The position numbers were made by a program, and so were the translations under genes. DNA of 12,742 nt. Origin: an uncultured Oscillospiraceae bacterium. GTDB taxonomy: Bacteria; Bacillota; Clostridia; Oscillospirales; Oscillospiraceae. Every line of letters begins with the position of its first letter. The stretch's first letter is position 1. This document shows positions 1 to 5,016 of the stretch, piece by piece. Below the pieces are notes generated by a model. That model was not told the origin of the DNA. It searched no databases and saw nothing but the letters and a program-made list of their open reading frames with translations. The stretch lies in assembly GCA_934668605.1 (NCBI GenBank), contig CAKUNY010000055.1:1-12742 (forward strand). Direction: 5' to 3'.

Positions 1-198
1 GTCGTGCAGGCGATGCTGAACGTGTTCGGCACGACGGATATTCTGCCGCTCACGGGCGTGACGTTCCCGTTCGTGTCGAACGGCGGCTCGAGCATGATCT
101 GCGTTTGGGGGCTTCTTGCTTTTATTAAGGCGGCGGACACGCGGCAGAACGCGAGCTTTGCCATCCGCCTTCCCGGCAGAAAGGAGGCGGCCGCATGA
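1..198 (+). CDS. FtsW/RodA/SpoVE-family SEDS protein, 3' end only
   Basis: This is the last 65 codons of a SEDS-family integral membrane glycan polymerase, which joins lipid II into peptidoglycan strands. The sequence shows the family's C-terminal signature, a G-V-T-F-P-F-V-S-N-G-G-S-S run (residues about 18-30 of the fragment), followed by the last membrane segment (ICVWGLLAFI) and a basic cytoplasmic tail. The gene starts outside the window. Its TGA overlaps the ATG of the downstream penicillin-binding protein as ATGA, so the two are very likely co-transcribed and translationally coupled; SEDS proteins act with a partner class B PBP. FtsW, RodA and SpoVE cannot be separated from this fragment. 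Confidence 0.93.
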   Translation, partial: VVQAMLNVFGTTDILPLTGVTFPFVSNGGSSMICVWGLLAFIKAADTRQNASFAIRLPGRKEAAA

Positions 199-1577
199 AA
201 AAGATCTCGAAGCGCTCGTGGATGGCGATGGCGCTTGCGCTGGCGCTTCTGGCGGGACTGCTCGTTTTTCTGGGCGATTATTTTGTAAACGCGAAAACCT
301 GGGTGACGTTCCCCGGCAGCCCGCACGTGTATACGGGTGTAAACCCCGACTGCGGCAGAATTTATGACCGCGCGGGCACGCTGCTTTTGAATACCGATGA
401 TGGGCGCGTGTACAGTACCGACGAAACCGTGCGCCGCTCTACCATGCATCTGCTCGGCGACCGCGACGGATATATCAGCGCGCCGCTCCTCAAAACCTAC
501 GCCTCTAAAATGATCGGCTTTGACGTTGTAAACGGGCTTTATACGGACGAGCCCGGAAGCGTTGCGGCAAGGCTCACGATCAGTTCGAATGTCCAGGCTG
601 CGGCGCAGCAGGCGCTTTCCGGGTACCGCGGCACGATCGGCGTTTATAACTACAAAACAGGCGAGCTTCTCTGCGCGGTCACGTCTCCGAGCTACGACCC
701 GGACAATGTGCCGGACGTGGCAAGCGATACGACGGGAAGCTACGAAGGCGTGTACGTGAACCGCTTTTTTGACGCCTCGTATACCCCGGGCTCCATTTTC
801 AAGCTCGTAACGGCGGCGGCAGCACTCGAAACGATTTCTGACGTGCAGTCGCGCACGTTCCAGTGTAACGGGAAAACGATCATCGGCGGGCAGGAGATCA
901 TCTGCAACGGCGTGCACGGCAGCTTAAATCTCGCCGGTGCGCTGGCGCATTCGTGCAACGTGGCCTTCGGCGAGCTCGCGGCGGAGCTTGGGGCGGAAAC
1001 CTTGCAGGCTTACGCAGAGAAGCTCGGTCTGACCGGAAGCTTCTCCTGCGAGGGCTATACGGTTTCGTCCGGCAACATTGACCTTTCGAATGCGGACGAC
1101 GGGGATGTTGCCTGGGCGGGCATCGGGCAGTATACCGATCAGGTGAGCGCGCCGGCGTTTCTCCGGTACATGGGCGCGATCGCAAACGGCGGAAAAGCCG
1201 CCGAGCCCTATCTCATGCAGCGCGTGAGAAAGGGAGACGACATTACGTATGAAGCGCAGACGGCGTTTTTTGATACGGGGCTGAAGCCGGAGACGGCGCA
1301 GACGCTTACAACGCTCATGCGAAACAATGTTCAGAGCGTCTATGGCGACTGGCAGTTCGGCGGCCTTTCCGTCTGCGCCAAATCCGGCACGGCCGAGCGC
1401 GAGGGACAGACGGCAAACGCGATGTTCGCGGGCTTTGTGCTCGATAGCAGCTGCCCGGTGGCGTTCGTTGTGTTCGTAGAAAACGGCGGCTCGGGAAGCG
1501 CTGTGGCCGCGCCCATTGCGGCAAAGGTCTTGCAGGCCTGCGCGCAGGCTCTGTCGGCGGAAAAAGCGGCAGAATAG
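195..1577 (+). CDS. Class B penicillin-binding protein (peptidoglycan transpeptidase)
   Basis: A 460-residue D,D-transpeptidase that cross-links peptidoglycan outside the membrane. It has a short basic N-terminus and one membrane anchor (about residues 10-30), a reduced N-terminal domain, then the transpeptidase domain. The three active-site motifs are all present: SxxK as S-I-F-K at 200-203 after YTPG, SxN as S-C-N at 253-255, and KSGT at 396-399 inside AKSGTAE. At 460 residues it is shorter than FtsI or PBP2 (usually 550-700) and resembles the PbpA group that pairs with FtsW/RodA in Actinobacteria and Clostridia. The start is fixed by the ATGA overlap with the SEDS gene and the AGAAAGGAGG ribosome binding site. 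It is second in a two-gene unit; no terminator is visible before the tRNA promoter. Confidence 0.94.
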   Translation: MKKISKRSWMAMALALALLAGLLVFLGDYFVNAKTWVTFPGSPHVYTGVNPDCGRIYDRAGTLLLNTDDGRVYSTDETVRRSTMHLLGDRDGYISAPLLKTYASKMIGFDVVNGLYTDEPGSVAARLTISSNVQAAAQQALSGYRGTIGVYNYKTGELLCAVTSPSYDPDNVPDVASDTTGSYEGVYVNRFFDASYTPGSIFKLVTAAAALETISDVQSRTFQCNGKTIIGGQEIICNGVHGSLNLAGALAHSCNVAFGELAAELGAETLQAYAEKLGLTGSFSCEGYTVSSGNIDLSNADDGDVAWAGIGQYTDQVSAPAFLRYMGAIANGGKAAEPYLMQRVRKGDDITYEAQTAFFDTGLKPETAQTLTTLMRNNVQSVYGDWQFGGLSVCAKSGTAEREGQTANAMFAGFVLDSSCPVAFVVFVENGGSGSAVAAPIAAKVLQACAQALSAEKAAE

Positions 1578-1587
1578 AGAAAAGTGC

Positions 1588-1616
1588 TTGACAAACGGGC
1601 GCATTTCGTGTATGAT
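1588..1616 (+). promoter_or_regulatory. Promoter of the tRNA-Ser gene
   Basis: A perfect TTGACA (1588-1593), a 17-bp spacer and TATGAT (1611-1616) lie about 50 bases before the tRNA 5' end. This is a near-consensus sigma-A promoter and explains the tRNA as an independent transcription unit. Confidence 0.85.
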
Positions 1617-1667
1617 AATCAAGCTGTTCGGAGCATACCGAAACGTCCATTGTGACAGCAGATACTT

Positions 1668-1759
1668 GGAGTGGTATCGAAGCGGTCATAACGAGCACGA
1701 CTGGAAATCGTGTGGCCGTGTTGAGCGGCCCGAGGGTTCGAATCCCTCCCACTCCGCCA
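1668..1759 (+). tRNA. tRNA-Ser(GGA), CCA encoded
   Basis: A 92-nt class II tRNA. The acceptor stem GGAGTGG/CCACTCC pairs perfectly, the discriminator is G and the 3' CCA is encoded. The anticodon stem CACGA/TCGTG encloses the loop CTGGAAA, giving anticodon GGA (1703-1705), which reads UCC and UCU serine codons. The long variable arm GGCCG/CGGCC is typical of serine tRNA, and the T arm is GAGGG-TTCGAAT-CCCTC. It has its own strong promoter upstream and a hairpin terminator directly after the CCA. Confidence 0.97.
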
Positions 1760-1798
1760 AACATCAGACATCCTCATCGAGGGTGTCTGATGTTTTTT
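1760..1798 (+). terminator. Intrinsic terminator of tRNA-Ser
   Basis: ACATCAGACA (1761-1770) pairs perfectly with TGTCTGATGT (1784-1793), the stem continues inward with CCTC/GAGG, and a run of six T follows. It begins one base after the tRNA CCA. Confidence 0.93.
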
Positions 1799-1805
1799 GT
1801 ATGTG

Positions 1806-1858
1806 GGAGGGGGTCGAAGTTTATGCCGCATAGTGGCAGATCCCTCTCTACTGCGCCA
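1806..1858 (+). pseudogene. Possible degraded tRNA remnant
   Basis: About 50 bases after the tRNA-Ser CCA, GGAGGGGGTCGAAG (1806-1819) resembles the 5' start of the tRNA (GGAGTGGTATCGAAG). At 1840-1858, ATCCCTC-TCT-ACTGCGCCA resembles its 3' end (ATCCCTC-CC-ACTCCGCCA), down to a terminal CCA. The middle, with the anticodon arm, is missing and no cloverleaf can be drawn. It could be a collapsed tandem tRNA or an attachment-site scar, or chance; the match is short. Confidence 0.3.
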
Positions 1859-1860
1859 TA

Positions 1861-1905
1861 AAAATGAAAGCTTCCGCTTTTGCGGAGGCTTTCGTTTTCA
1901 TTTGG
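1861..1905 (-). terminator. Hairpin terminator for the minus-strand YbaK-family remnant
   Basis: GAAAGCTTCCGC, TTTT loop, GCGGAGGCTTTC form a 12-bp stem with a single G·U. Read on the minus strand it is followed by a T-rich tract (complement of the A-run at 1859-1864), so it fits best as terminator of the leftward gene ending at 1913. It may work both ways, also closing the tRNA region. Confidence 0.7.
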
Positions 1906-1912
1906 GAGAGCA

Positions 1913-2119
1913 TTACAGCGTCACAAGCTCCGGCGTATGTCCTGCATACGGCAGGAGCGTTTCGTCAATTTTCATGCAGTCTTCCATCGTGATGGCCTCA
2001 GCCGTCTCGACACGCTCGAACGGGATATCGAGCCGTGCAAGCGCCTCATACGTCTTTTCCTGCAAGGGCGTAGAGAAGCTCTGCGGCGTGGTTTTCAGAA
2101 TTTCGCTGACATAAAACAT
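1913..2119 (-). pseudogene. YbaK/prolyl-tRNA editing-domain gene with its middle deleted
   Basis: A 68-codon reading frame with a good AGAGGAATT ribosome binding site and ATG at 2119. The first 55 residues (starting MFYVSEILKTTPQ, with IPFERVETAEAITMEDC at about 32-48) match the N-terminus of the 'prolyl-tRNA synthetase associated domain' family (YbaK/PrdX-like deacylases that clear mischarged tRNA-Pro). The last 13-14 residues (LPYAGHTPELVTL) look like that family's own C-terminus. Family members are about 160-170 residues, so roughly 95-100 central residues, including the region normally carrying the conserved V-K-T-L-F lysine motif, are missing in frame. The family match is from memory of conserved sequence, not a search. 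It is probably inactive; it lies back to back with a LysR gene that is also broken. Confidence 0.7.
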
Positions 2120-2144
2120 AGAATTCCTCTTTTCTGCTTGCGAT

Positions 2145-2576
2145 TTTCTGCGTCTGCCCACGCAGCATGCGTTTGAAACCGTCCCGCTGGCGGAAGATCC
2201 GCTCTTTGTCGTTTTGCCGGAGACGCACCCGCTTGCAAAGCGCGAGCGCGTGCCGCTGGAGGCGCTCTGCGGCGAGCCGTTTTTGCTGCTGGAAAAGGAG
2301 GAAAAAGCCGAAATTTCCGAGCTGTTTGCGCGCCACGGTCTTACCCCGCACGTGCAGCTTCGCACGGTGGACGATTACGCGGTCATGTCGATGGTCGAAA
2401 GCGGCCTCGGGCTCAGCATCCTCCCGGGTCTGATTTTGCGCCGGATTCCCTATAAAATTGCCATCCGCCCGCTCACCGTCCCGGCCAGCCGGACGCTCGG
2501 TCTTGCCCTTCGGAAGCAGGCCGCCGCTCCCCTCGCCGTCCGCCGCTTTCTGGAGTATCTTCCCTACCGCGATTAA
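2145..2576 (+). pseudogene. LysR-type regulator, 5'-truncated (effector domain only)
   Basis: The frame is open from 2115 but has no usable start until a TTG at 2214 that lacks a ribosome binding site. From about 2145 it reads FLRLPTQHAFETVPLAEDP, then VVLPETHPLA, GEPFLLLE and SGLGLSILPGLI, all typical of the LysR substrate-binding domain. The winged-helix DNA-binding domain and the first half of the effector domain (about 160 of 300 residues) are absent, so it cannot act as a normal regulator. The join to unrelated sequence lies about 2131-2145, directly behind the ribosome binding site of the divergent YbaK-family remnant, suggesting a deletion removed the LysR start and the shared promoter region. 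The TAA at 2574-2576 and the terminator after it are intact. Confidence 0.75.
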
Positions 2577-2598
2577 AAACCCGCTCGACCGCAAAACA

Positions 2599-2634
2599 GC
2601 CCCGCCTCCAATCCGGAAGCGGGGTTGCATTTTT
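2599..2634 (+). terminator. Intrinsic terminator after the LysR remnant
   Basis: CCCCGCCTCC (2600-2609) pairs with GGAAGCGGGG (2615-2624) with one mismatch, followed by TTGCATTTTT. It separates the dead LysR gene from the toxin locus. Confidence 0.75.
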
Positions 2635-2705
2635 CGACAGATTATGGTATCGTTCAATTGGTGCTACCGATAAACGGCAAGCGGGCGGCTCCCCGCCGCA
2701 TTTGC

Positions 2706-2733
2706 GGAGGGAAAACGTCTTTTTGTGCCCTCC
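2706..2733 (+). promoter_or_regulatory. Leader hairpin ahead of the toxin ribosome binding site
   Basis: GGAGGG (2706-2711) pairs perfectly with CCCTCC (2728-2733) in the toxin 5' leader, just before the AAAGGGGGG ribosome binding site (2743-2751). A second small stem, CCGC/GCGG (2696-2699, 2704-2707), overlaps it, so the leader can take alternative folds. Confidence 0.45.
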
Positions 2734-2759
2734 GACACTTGGAAAGGGGGGCAGCGATT

Positions 2760-2852
2760 ATGGTTACATACTCGGAATTATTCCAGTTTTGTATTCTCAT
2801 GGTCAGTGTGATCGGCCTCGTTATCAAGGTCTGTAACAGCAAAAAGAAGTAA
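2760..2852 (+). CDS. Small membrane toxin, Hol-Tox/TxpA-like (30 aa)
   Basis: A 30-codon gene with ATG at 2760, TAA at 2850-2852 and a strong AAAGGGGGG ribosome binding site 8 bases upstream. The peptide begins MVTYSELFQF, has one hydrophobic helix (about residues 8-24) and ends in a basic KKK tail. This layout matches the 'putative holin-like toxin' family and TxpA-type type I toxins, which insert in the cell's own membrane. A strong promoter on the opposite strand (2940-2967) points back at its 3' end and a bidirectional hairpin covers its stop codon, the arrangement of txpA/RatA. The longer in-frame reading from 2625 crosses the structured leader and is not credible. No convincing promoter for the toxin itself could be assigned. 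Function is inferred from family resemblance and layout. Confidence 0.72.
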   Translation: MVTYSELFQFCILMVSVIGLVIKVCNSKKK

Positions 2853-2933
2853 CCGCCCGGCGTCGCAAACCAGCGGTTACTTCTTGTAACATATACACTG
2901 GGGAGCTGCCCGTTTGCCGGTAGCACCCTTCGT
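2841..2933 (-). ncRNA. Candidate antisense antitoxin RNA (RatA-like)
   Basis: From the minus-strand promoter at 2940-2967, transcription would start near 2933 and run left to a terminator whose stem is 2845-2856/2873-2884 and whose T-run is the complement of AAAAA at 2841-2845. The predicted RNA is about 93 nt. It is complementary to the 3' untranslated part of the toxin message and the last 12 bases of its coding region. Its first ~33 nt repeat, with few changes, the toxin's own 5' leader, because of the inverted repeat. Start and end are predicted, not measured. Confidence 0.6.
2845..2884. terminator. Shared hairpin at the toxin stop codon; terminator on the minus strand
   Basis: AGAAGTAACCGC (2845-2856) and GCGGTTACTTCT (2873-2884) are a perfect 12-bp inverted repeat with a 16-nt loop, and the left arm contains the toxin TAA. 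On the minus strand five T follow the stem, making a good intrinsic terminator for the antisense RNA. On the plus strand only TTG follows, so the toxin message may read through into the right arm of the long inverted repeat. Confidence 0.8.
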
Positions 2934-2939
2934 ATTTTC

Positions 2940-2967
2940 AGTATATCCGATTTTCTCCAAAAGTCAA
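2940..2967 (-). promoter_or_regulatory. Minus-strand promoter of the antisense RNA
   Basis: Read on the minus strand: TTGACT (2967-2962), a 16-bp spacer, then TATACT (2945-2940). It faces the toxin 3' end and no open reading frame lies downstream on that strand, so it most likely drives a short non-coding RNA. Confidence 0.75.
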
Positions 2968-2994
2968 GGTCTGAACGCAGAAACTTCCAAATCT

Positions 2995-3070
2995 GCGTAG
3001 GGGGCGATGCCCACACCACGTTTCCCCTCACCGCGTAGGGGGCGATGCCCACACCGCGTTTCCCCTCACC
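2995..3070 (+). repeat. Two tandem 38-bp partial copies of the palindromic repeat
   Basis: Two units start with GCGTAGGGGGCGATGCCCAC at 2995 and 3033, each 38 bp and differing at one position, ending in CCCCTCACC. The next period, at 3071, opens the full repeat element. They look like duplications of the left end of that element. Confidence 0.85.
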
Positions 3071-3071
3071 G

Positions 3072-3178
3072 CGTAGGGGGCGATGCCCACATCGCCCCAA
3101 GGGCACGGACGAATTCGCCGGGGGATTTCCGTAAAATCGGTTCGTACCGCCGGGTCGATGTGGGCATCGACCCCTACG
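3072..3178 (+). repeat. ~107-bp palindromic repeat element, copy 1
   Basis: The ends are imperfect inverted repeats: CGTAGGGGGCGATGCCCAC on the left and GTGGGCATCGACCCCTACG on the right. Each end can also fold alone (GGCGATG/CATCGCC). The interior has GAATTCGCC, GGATTTCCG and AAAATCGGTT. The whole element reappears inverted at 8272-8377, including these interior blocks. No coding capacity; a non-autonomous, MITE- or BIME-like repeat is the likeliest description. Confidence 0.85.
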
Positions 3179-3183
3179 AACCT

Positions 3184-3402
3184 TTAAAGAACCTGATCAT
3201 CTTCTGACGGGATATATTCCGCGACGGCTTCGATCGGGCAATTCAGGATCCGGCATAAATCATTCAGCGTTGTTGTAGTGATCGGCTTGTTGTGCCGCAG
3301 TTTGTCGATGGTCGAGCTTGAGATGCGATAATCCTTAACAAGCGTATATGTGCTTTCTTTGGAGGCACGCAGTGTTTGCCAGAAAGGGTTATAGGATATC
3401 AT
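3184..3402 (-). CDS. Small Xre/Cro-type transcriptional regulator (HTH_26-like)
   Basis: A 72-residue protein that is almost wholly a helix-turn-helix domain. Residues about 16-55 read as helices STYTLVKDYRIS, SSTIDKLRHNK and TTTTLNDLCRILNC, the usual order of the small Cro/C1-type HTH proteins common in Clostridia. ATG at 3402 follows GGAGGTGG on the minus strand. A TATAAT box (minus strand, 3454-3449) lies about 45 bases upstream, though its -35 is weak. It is divergent from an 87-residue unknown gene, and the 14-bp palindrome at 3464-3477 sits between them, fitting an autoregulator that also controls its neighbour. Its 3' end comes right up to the repeat element. HTH family is well supported; targets are inferred. 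Confidence 0.85.
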   Translation of the reverse strand: MISYNPFWQTLRASKESTYTLVKDYRISSSTIDKLRHNKPITTTTLNDLCRILNCPIEAVAEYIPSEDDQVL

Positions 3403-3448
3403 CGCGCACCACCTCCAACAGGATTTCTTTTATCTTAATCGTGTTACC

Positions 3449-3483
3449 ATTATATTGACTACCGTCGTTGAAACGACTATAAT
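3449..3483. promoter_or_regulatory. Divergent promoter region with palindromic operator
   Basis: Plus strand: TTGACT (3455-3460), a 17-bp spacer and TATAAT (3478-3483), a near-consensus promoter for the 87-residue gene. The spacer contains GTCGTT-GA-AACGAC (3464-3477), a perfect 6-bp inverted repeat with a 2-bp centre that ends at the edge of the -10 box. Minus strand: TATAAT at 3454-3449 serves the Xre regulator, and the palindrome covers its -35 position. A repressor bound here would block both promoters. Confidence 0.75.
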
Positions 3484-3507
3484 AGAATGGAAACAGGAGG
3501 GGATGAA

Positions 3508-3771
3508 ATGAAACCAGCGGACGAACTGGATATTGCTTTATTGCGGCAGATGGAACGGGAGCTTTTATTGGAGACGGTATATGACGAGCGGCGGCTGTCT
3601 GACGCGGAACTCAAAGCACTTTTAAATGAACGCAGCGTACGCGCGCTTGGCGAGATTCGCCGCATTCTGGATGAAGACACGCCGGACGAGGACTGCTTTT
3701 CCAAAATCGAGGCCATCGTCAAGGTCTATGAATCCATCGGCTCAAGCGGCGGCGCGAGGCACGATTTTTAA
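3508..3771 (+). CDS. Uncharacterised 87-residue acidic protein
   Basis: I do not recognise a family. The start at 3508 is chosen because AGGAGGGG (3495-3502) sits five bases upstream; the in-frame ATG at 3487 would lie at or before the expected transcription start (about 3490). The protein is acidic and mostly helical, with a heptad-like ELDIALLRQMERELLLE stretch near the N-terminus, an ALLNERSVRALGEIRRIL helix in the middle and an acidic DEDTPDEDC turn. It has no membrane segment. It is expressed from a strong promoter that carries a palindrome and is shared with the divergent Xre regulator, so it is probably that regulator's main target. It could be a small partner or anti-repressor, but nothing in the sequence proves this. 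Confidence 0.75.
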   Translation: MKPADELDIALLRQMERELLLETVYDERRLSDAELKALLNERSVRALGEIRRILDEDTPDEDCFSKIEAIVKVYESIGSSGGARHDF

Positions 3772-3779
3772 ATACTGTA

Positions 3780-3818
3780 CGCCCGCGCAGAAGCTTTTCG
3801 TTTCCGCGCGGGCTATTT
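3780..3818. terminator. Bidirectional terminator between convergent genes
   Basis: GCCCGCGC (3781-3788) pairs perfectly with GCGCGGGC (3806-3813). The plus strand continues TATTTA; the minus strand runs into GTACAGTATTTAAAAA. It lies between the plus-strand 87-residue gene and the minus-strand dehydrogenase and can serve both. Confidence 0.75.
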
Positions 3819-3822
3819 ACTG

Positions 3823-4881
3823 CTACTCCAGATAGACGACGGGCTTGATGAGATCGGGCGTTTTGTCCTTCATGAGGTAAAGCGCCTGCTCAACGTGCGA
3901 AAAGCCGTGGAACCGGTGCGTGAGTAAAAGCGACGGGTCGACGCGCTTTGTCTCAATGAGACGCAGAAGCCGCTCCGTGCGCAGCCGTCCGCCCGGCATG
4001 AGCCCGCCTCGTATCTGCTTGTGCGCCATGCCGCAGCCCCACGCCGCGCGCGGGATTTTCACAAAGTCCCCTTCTCCGAGGTAATTGACGTTCGCGATGA
4101 TGCCCCCGGGCTTTACCATGCGGATGGCCGCGTCGAAGGTATCGGCGGTTCCGCCCGCGACGACGACCTTATCTACGCCCTTCCCCTGCGTCCGCTCTAA
4201 AATCTGCCCGGCCAAATCGCCGTTTTTGTAGCTCAGAAAATCCGTCGCGCCGTACTTCGCGGCCACATCCATACAGGTCTTCCGCGTCCCGACGCAATAT
4301 ACATCCCCTGCCCCGCGCAGAACGCACGCGCGCACCGCCATAAGCCCGACAGGGCCGATGCCGATGACGCAGACGCTTTCTCCGAACTGAATATCAGCCA
4401 GCTCCGCCGCGTGAAATCCGGTCGGCATCATGTCGCAGAGCATGCAGGCCGTGCCGGGGTCTAAATCGTCCGGCAGGCGCGCCATGTTGGCGTCCGCTTC
4501 ATTGACATGGAAAAATTCCGCGAAAACGCCGTCTTTGTAGTTTGAGAACTTCCAGCCCGCAAGCATGCCGCCCGAGTGCATCGCAAAGCCGCGCTGCGCT
4601 TCCTCGCTTCCCCAGTCGGGCGTGATTGCCGTGACGATCACGCGGTCGCCGGGTTTAAAGTCCCGCACGAGGCTTCCGACCTCTACGACCTCGCCCACAG
4701 CCTCATGGCCTAAAATCATGTCCTTTCGCTCGCCGAGCGCGCCCTCCCAGACGGTGTGAACATCGCTTGTGCACGGGGAGACGGCGATGGGGCGGACGAT
4801 CGCGTCCAGTGCGCCGCAGCTTGGGCGCGCTTTTTCGATCCAACCCGTTTTCCCCGCGCCGAGCATCGCAAAACCTTTCAT
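3823..4881 (-). CDS. adh: NADP-dependent secondary alcohol (isopropanol) dehydrogenase
   Basis: A 352-residue zinc-dependent medium-chain dehydrogenase of the Thermoanaerobacter brockii / Clostridium beijerinckii secondary-alcohol type, interconverting ketones and secondary alcohols with NADP(H) in the cytoplasm. The N-terminus MKGFAMLGAGKTGWIEK, the block PCTSDVHTV and HSGGMLAGWKFSN are family-diagnostic. The catalytic zinc ligands known from that enzyme are at the expected positions: Cys37, His59, Glu60 and Asp150. The Rossmann motif GIGPVG is at 174-179. NADP-preference residues are kept as Gly198, Thr199 (Ser in the brockii enzyme), Arg200 and Tyr218. Length equals the family norm (351-352). 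ATG at 4881 follows AAAAGGAGTTCTAT. It is transcribed alone, divergently from the amidohydrolase, with the bidirectional terminator just after its stop. Confidence 0.95.
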   Translation of the reverse strand: MKGFAMLGAGKTGWIEKARPSCGALDAIVRPIAVSPCTSDVHTVWEGALGERKDMILGHEAVGEVVEVGSLVRDFKPGDRVIVTAITPDWGSEEAQRGFAMHSGGMLAGWKFSNYKDGVFAEFFHVNEADANMARLPDDLDPGTACMLCDMMPTGFHAAELADIQFGESVCVIGIGPVGLMAVRACVLRGAGDVYCVGTRKTCMDVAAKYGATDFLSYKNGDLAGQILERTQGKGVDKVVVAGGTADTFDAAIRMVKPGGIIANVNYLGEGDFVKIPRAAWGCGMAHKQIRGGLMPGGRLRTERLLRLIETKRVDPSLLLTHRFHGFSHVEQALYLMKDKTPDLIKPVVYLE

Positions 4882-4904
4882 ATAGAACTCCTTTTCCAGA
4901 AATG

Positions 4905-4914
4905 ATACCGGTAT
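4905..4914. promoter_or_regulatory. Palindrome in the adh/amidohydrolase intergenic region
   Basis: ATACCGGTAT is a perfect 10-bp palindrome about 24 bases upstream of the adh start, followed by a GTTTC-CC-GAAAC inverted repeat (4916-4927). The position suits an operator for the dehydrogenase gene, but the sites are short. Confidence 0.3.
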
Positions 4915-4950
4915 TGTTTCCCGAAACGCATGGTTTTACGCGCCCGCCTT

Positions 4951-4979
4951 GCATTTTTGACGGCTGCTTGCTATGATAA
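4951..4979 (+). promoter_or_regulatory. Likely promoter of the amidohydrolase gene
   Basis: TTGCAT, a 17-bp spacer and TATGAT lie about 40 bases before the ATG at 5017. The -10 is good, the -35 weak; a similar TTGCAT-17-TATAAT is found before the DUF1858 gene. Confidence 0.5.
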
Positions 4980-5016
4980 AGCCGTCCGGAATTCCGGGCG
5001 GTCTGGAGGAATTTTC

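Larger units (their letters stand above)
2661..2926. repeat. 27-bp imperfect inverted repeat enclosing the toxin locus
   Basis: GTGCTACC (2661-2668) is the exact complement of GGTAGCAC (2919-2926). After a 7-nt bulge, 2676-2694 (GGCAAGCGGGCGGCTCCCC) is complementary to 2900-2918 with only two non-Watson-Crick positions, 2681/2913 and 2687/2907. Both become G·U pairs in a plus-strand transcript. Hence the toxin leader and its 3' flank could pair over 27 bp. The same leader segment 2688-2694 (GCTCCCC) is also complementary to the ribosome binding site region GGGGGGC (2746-2752). Confidence 0.8.

Noticed and set aside
1619..1831. Minus-strand reading frames containing RSGRDSNPR or GGIRTLGPL-like peptides
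   Set aside because: These are the well-known spurious translations of the antisense strand of tRNA-Ser; the tRNA fully explains the sequence.
2625..2653. Toxin promoter TTGCAT-17-TATCGT
   Set aside because: Spacing is right but both boxes are poor and the -35 lies inside the upstream terminator, so I do not list it as a feature.
2625..2759. N-terminal extension of the toxin frame from the ATG at 2625
   Set aside because: It would begin inside the LysR terminator, has no ribosome binding site, and runs through the structured leader; the start at 2760 has a strong site.
2995..3178. CRISPR-like array
   Set aside because: Only three repeat starts, the interval between them is itself nearly identical rather than unique, and there are no cas genes; this is a tandem partial duplication of a palindromic element.
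3007..3207. 66-codon frame with PRRGRCPHR-type peptides
   Set aside because: It is the translation of the palindromic repeat cluster; the same peptide pattern comes from the repeat at 8272-8377.
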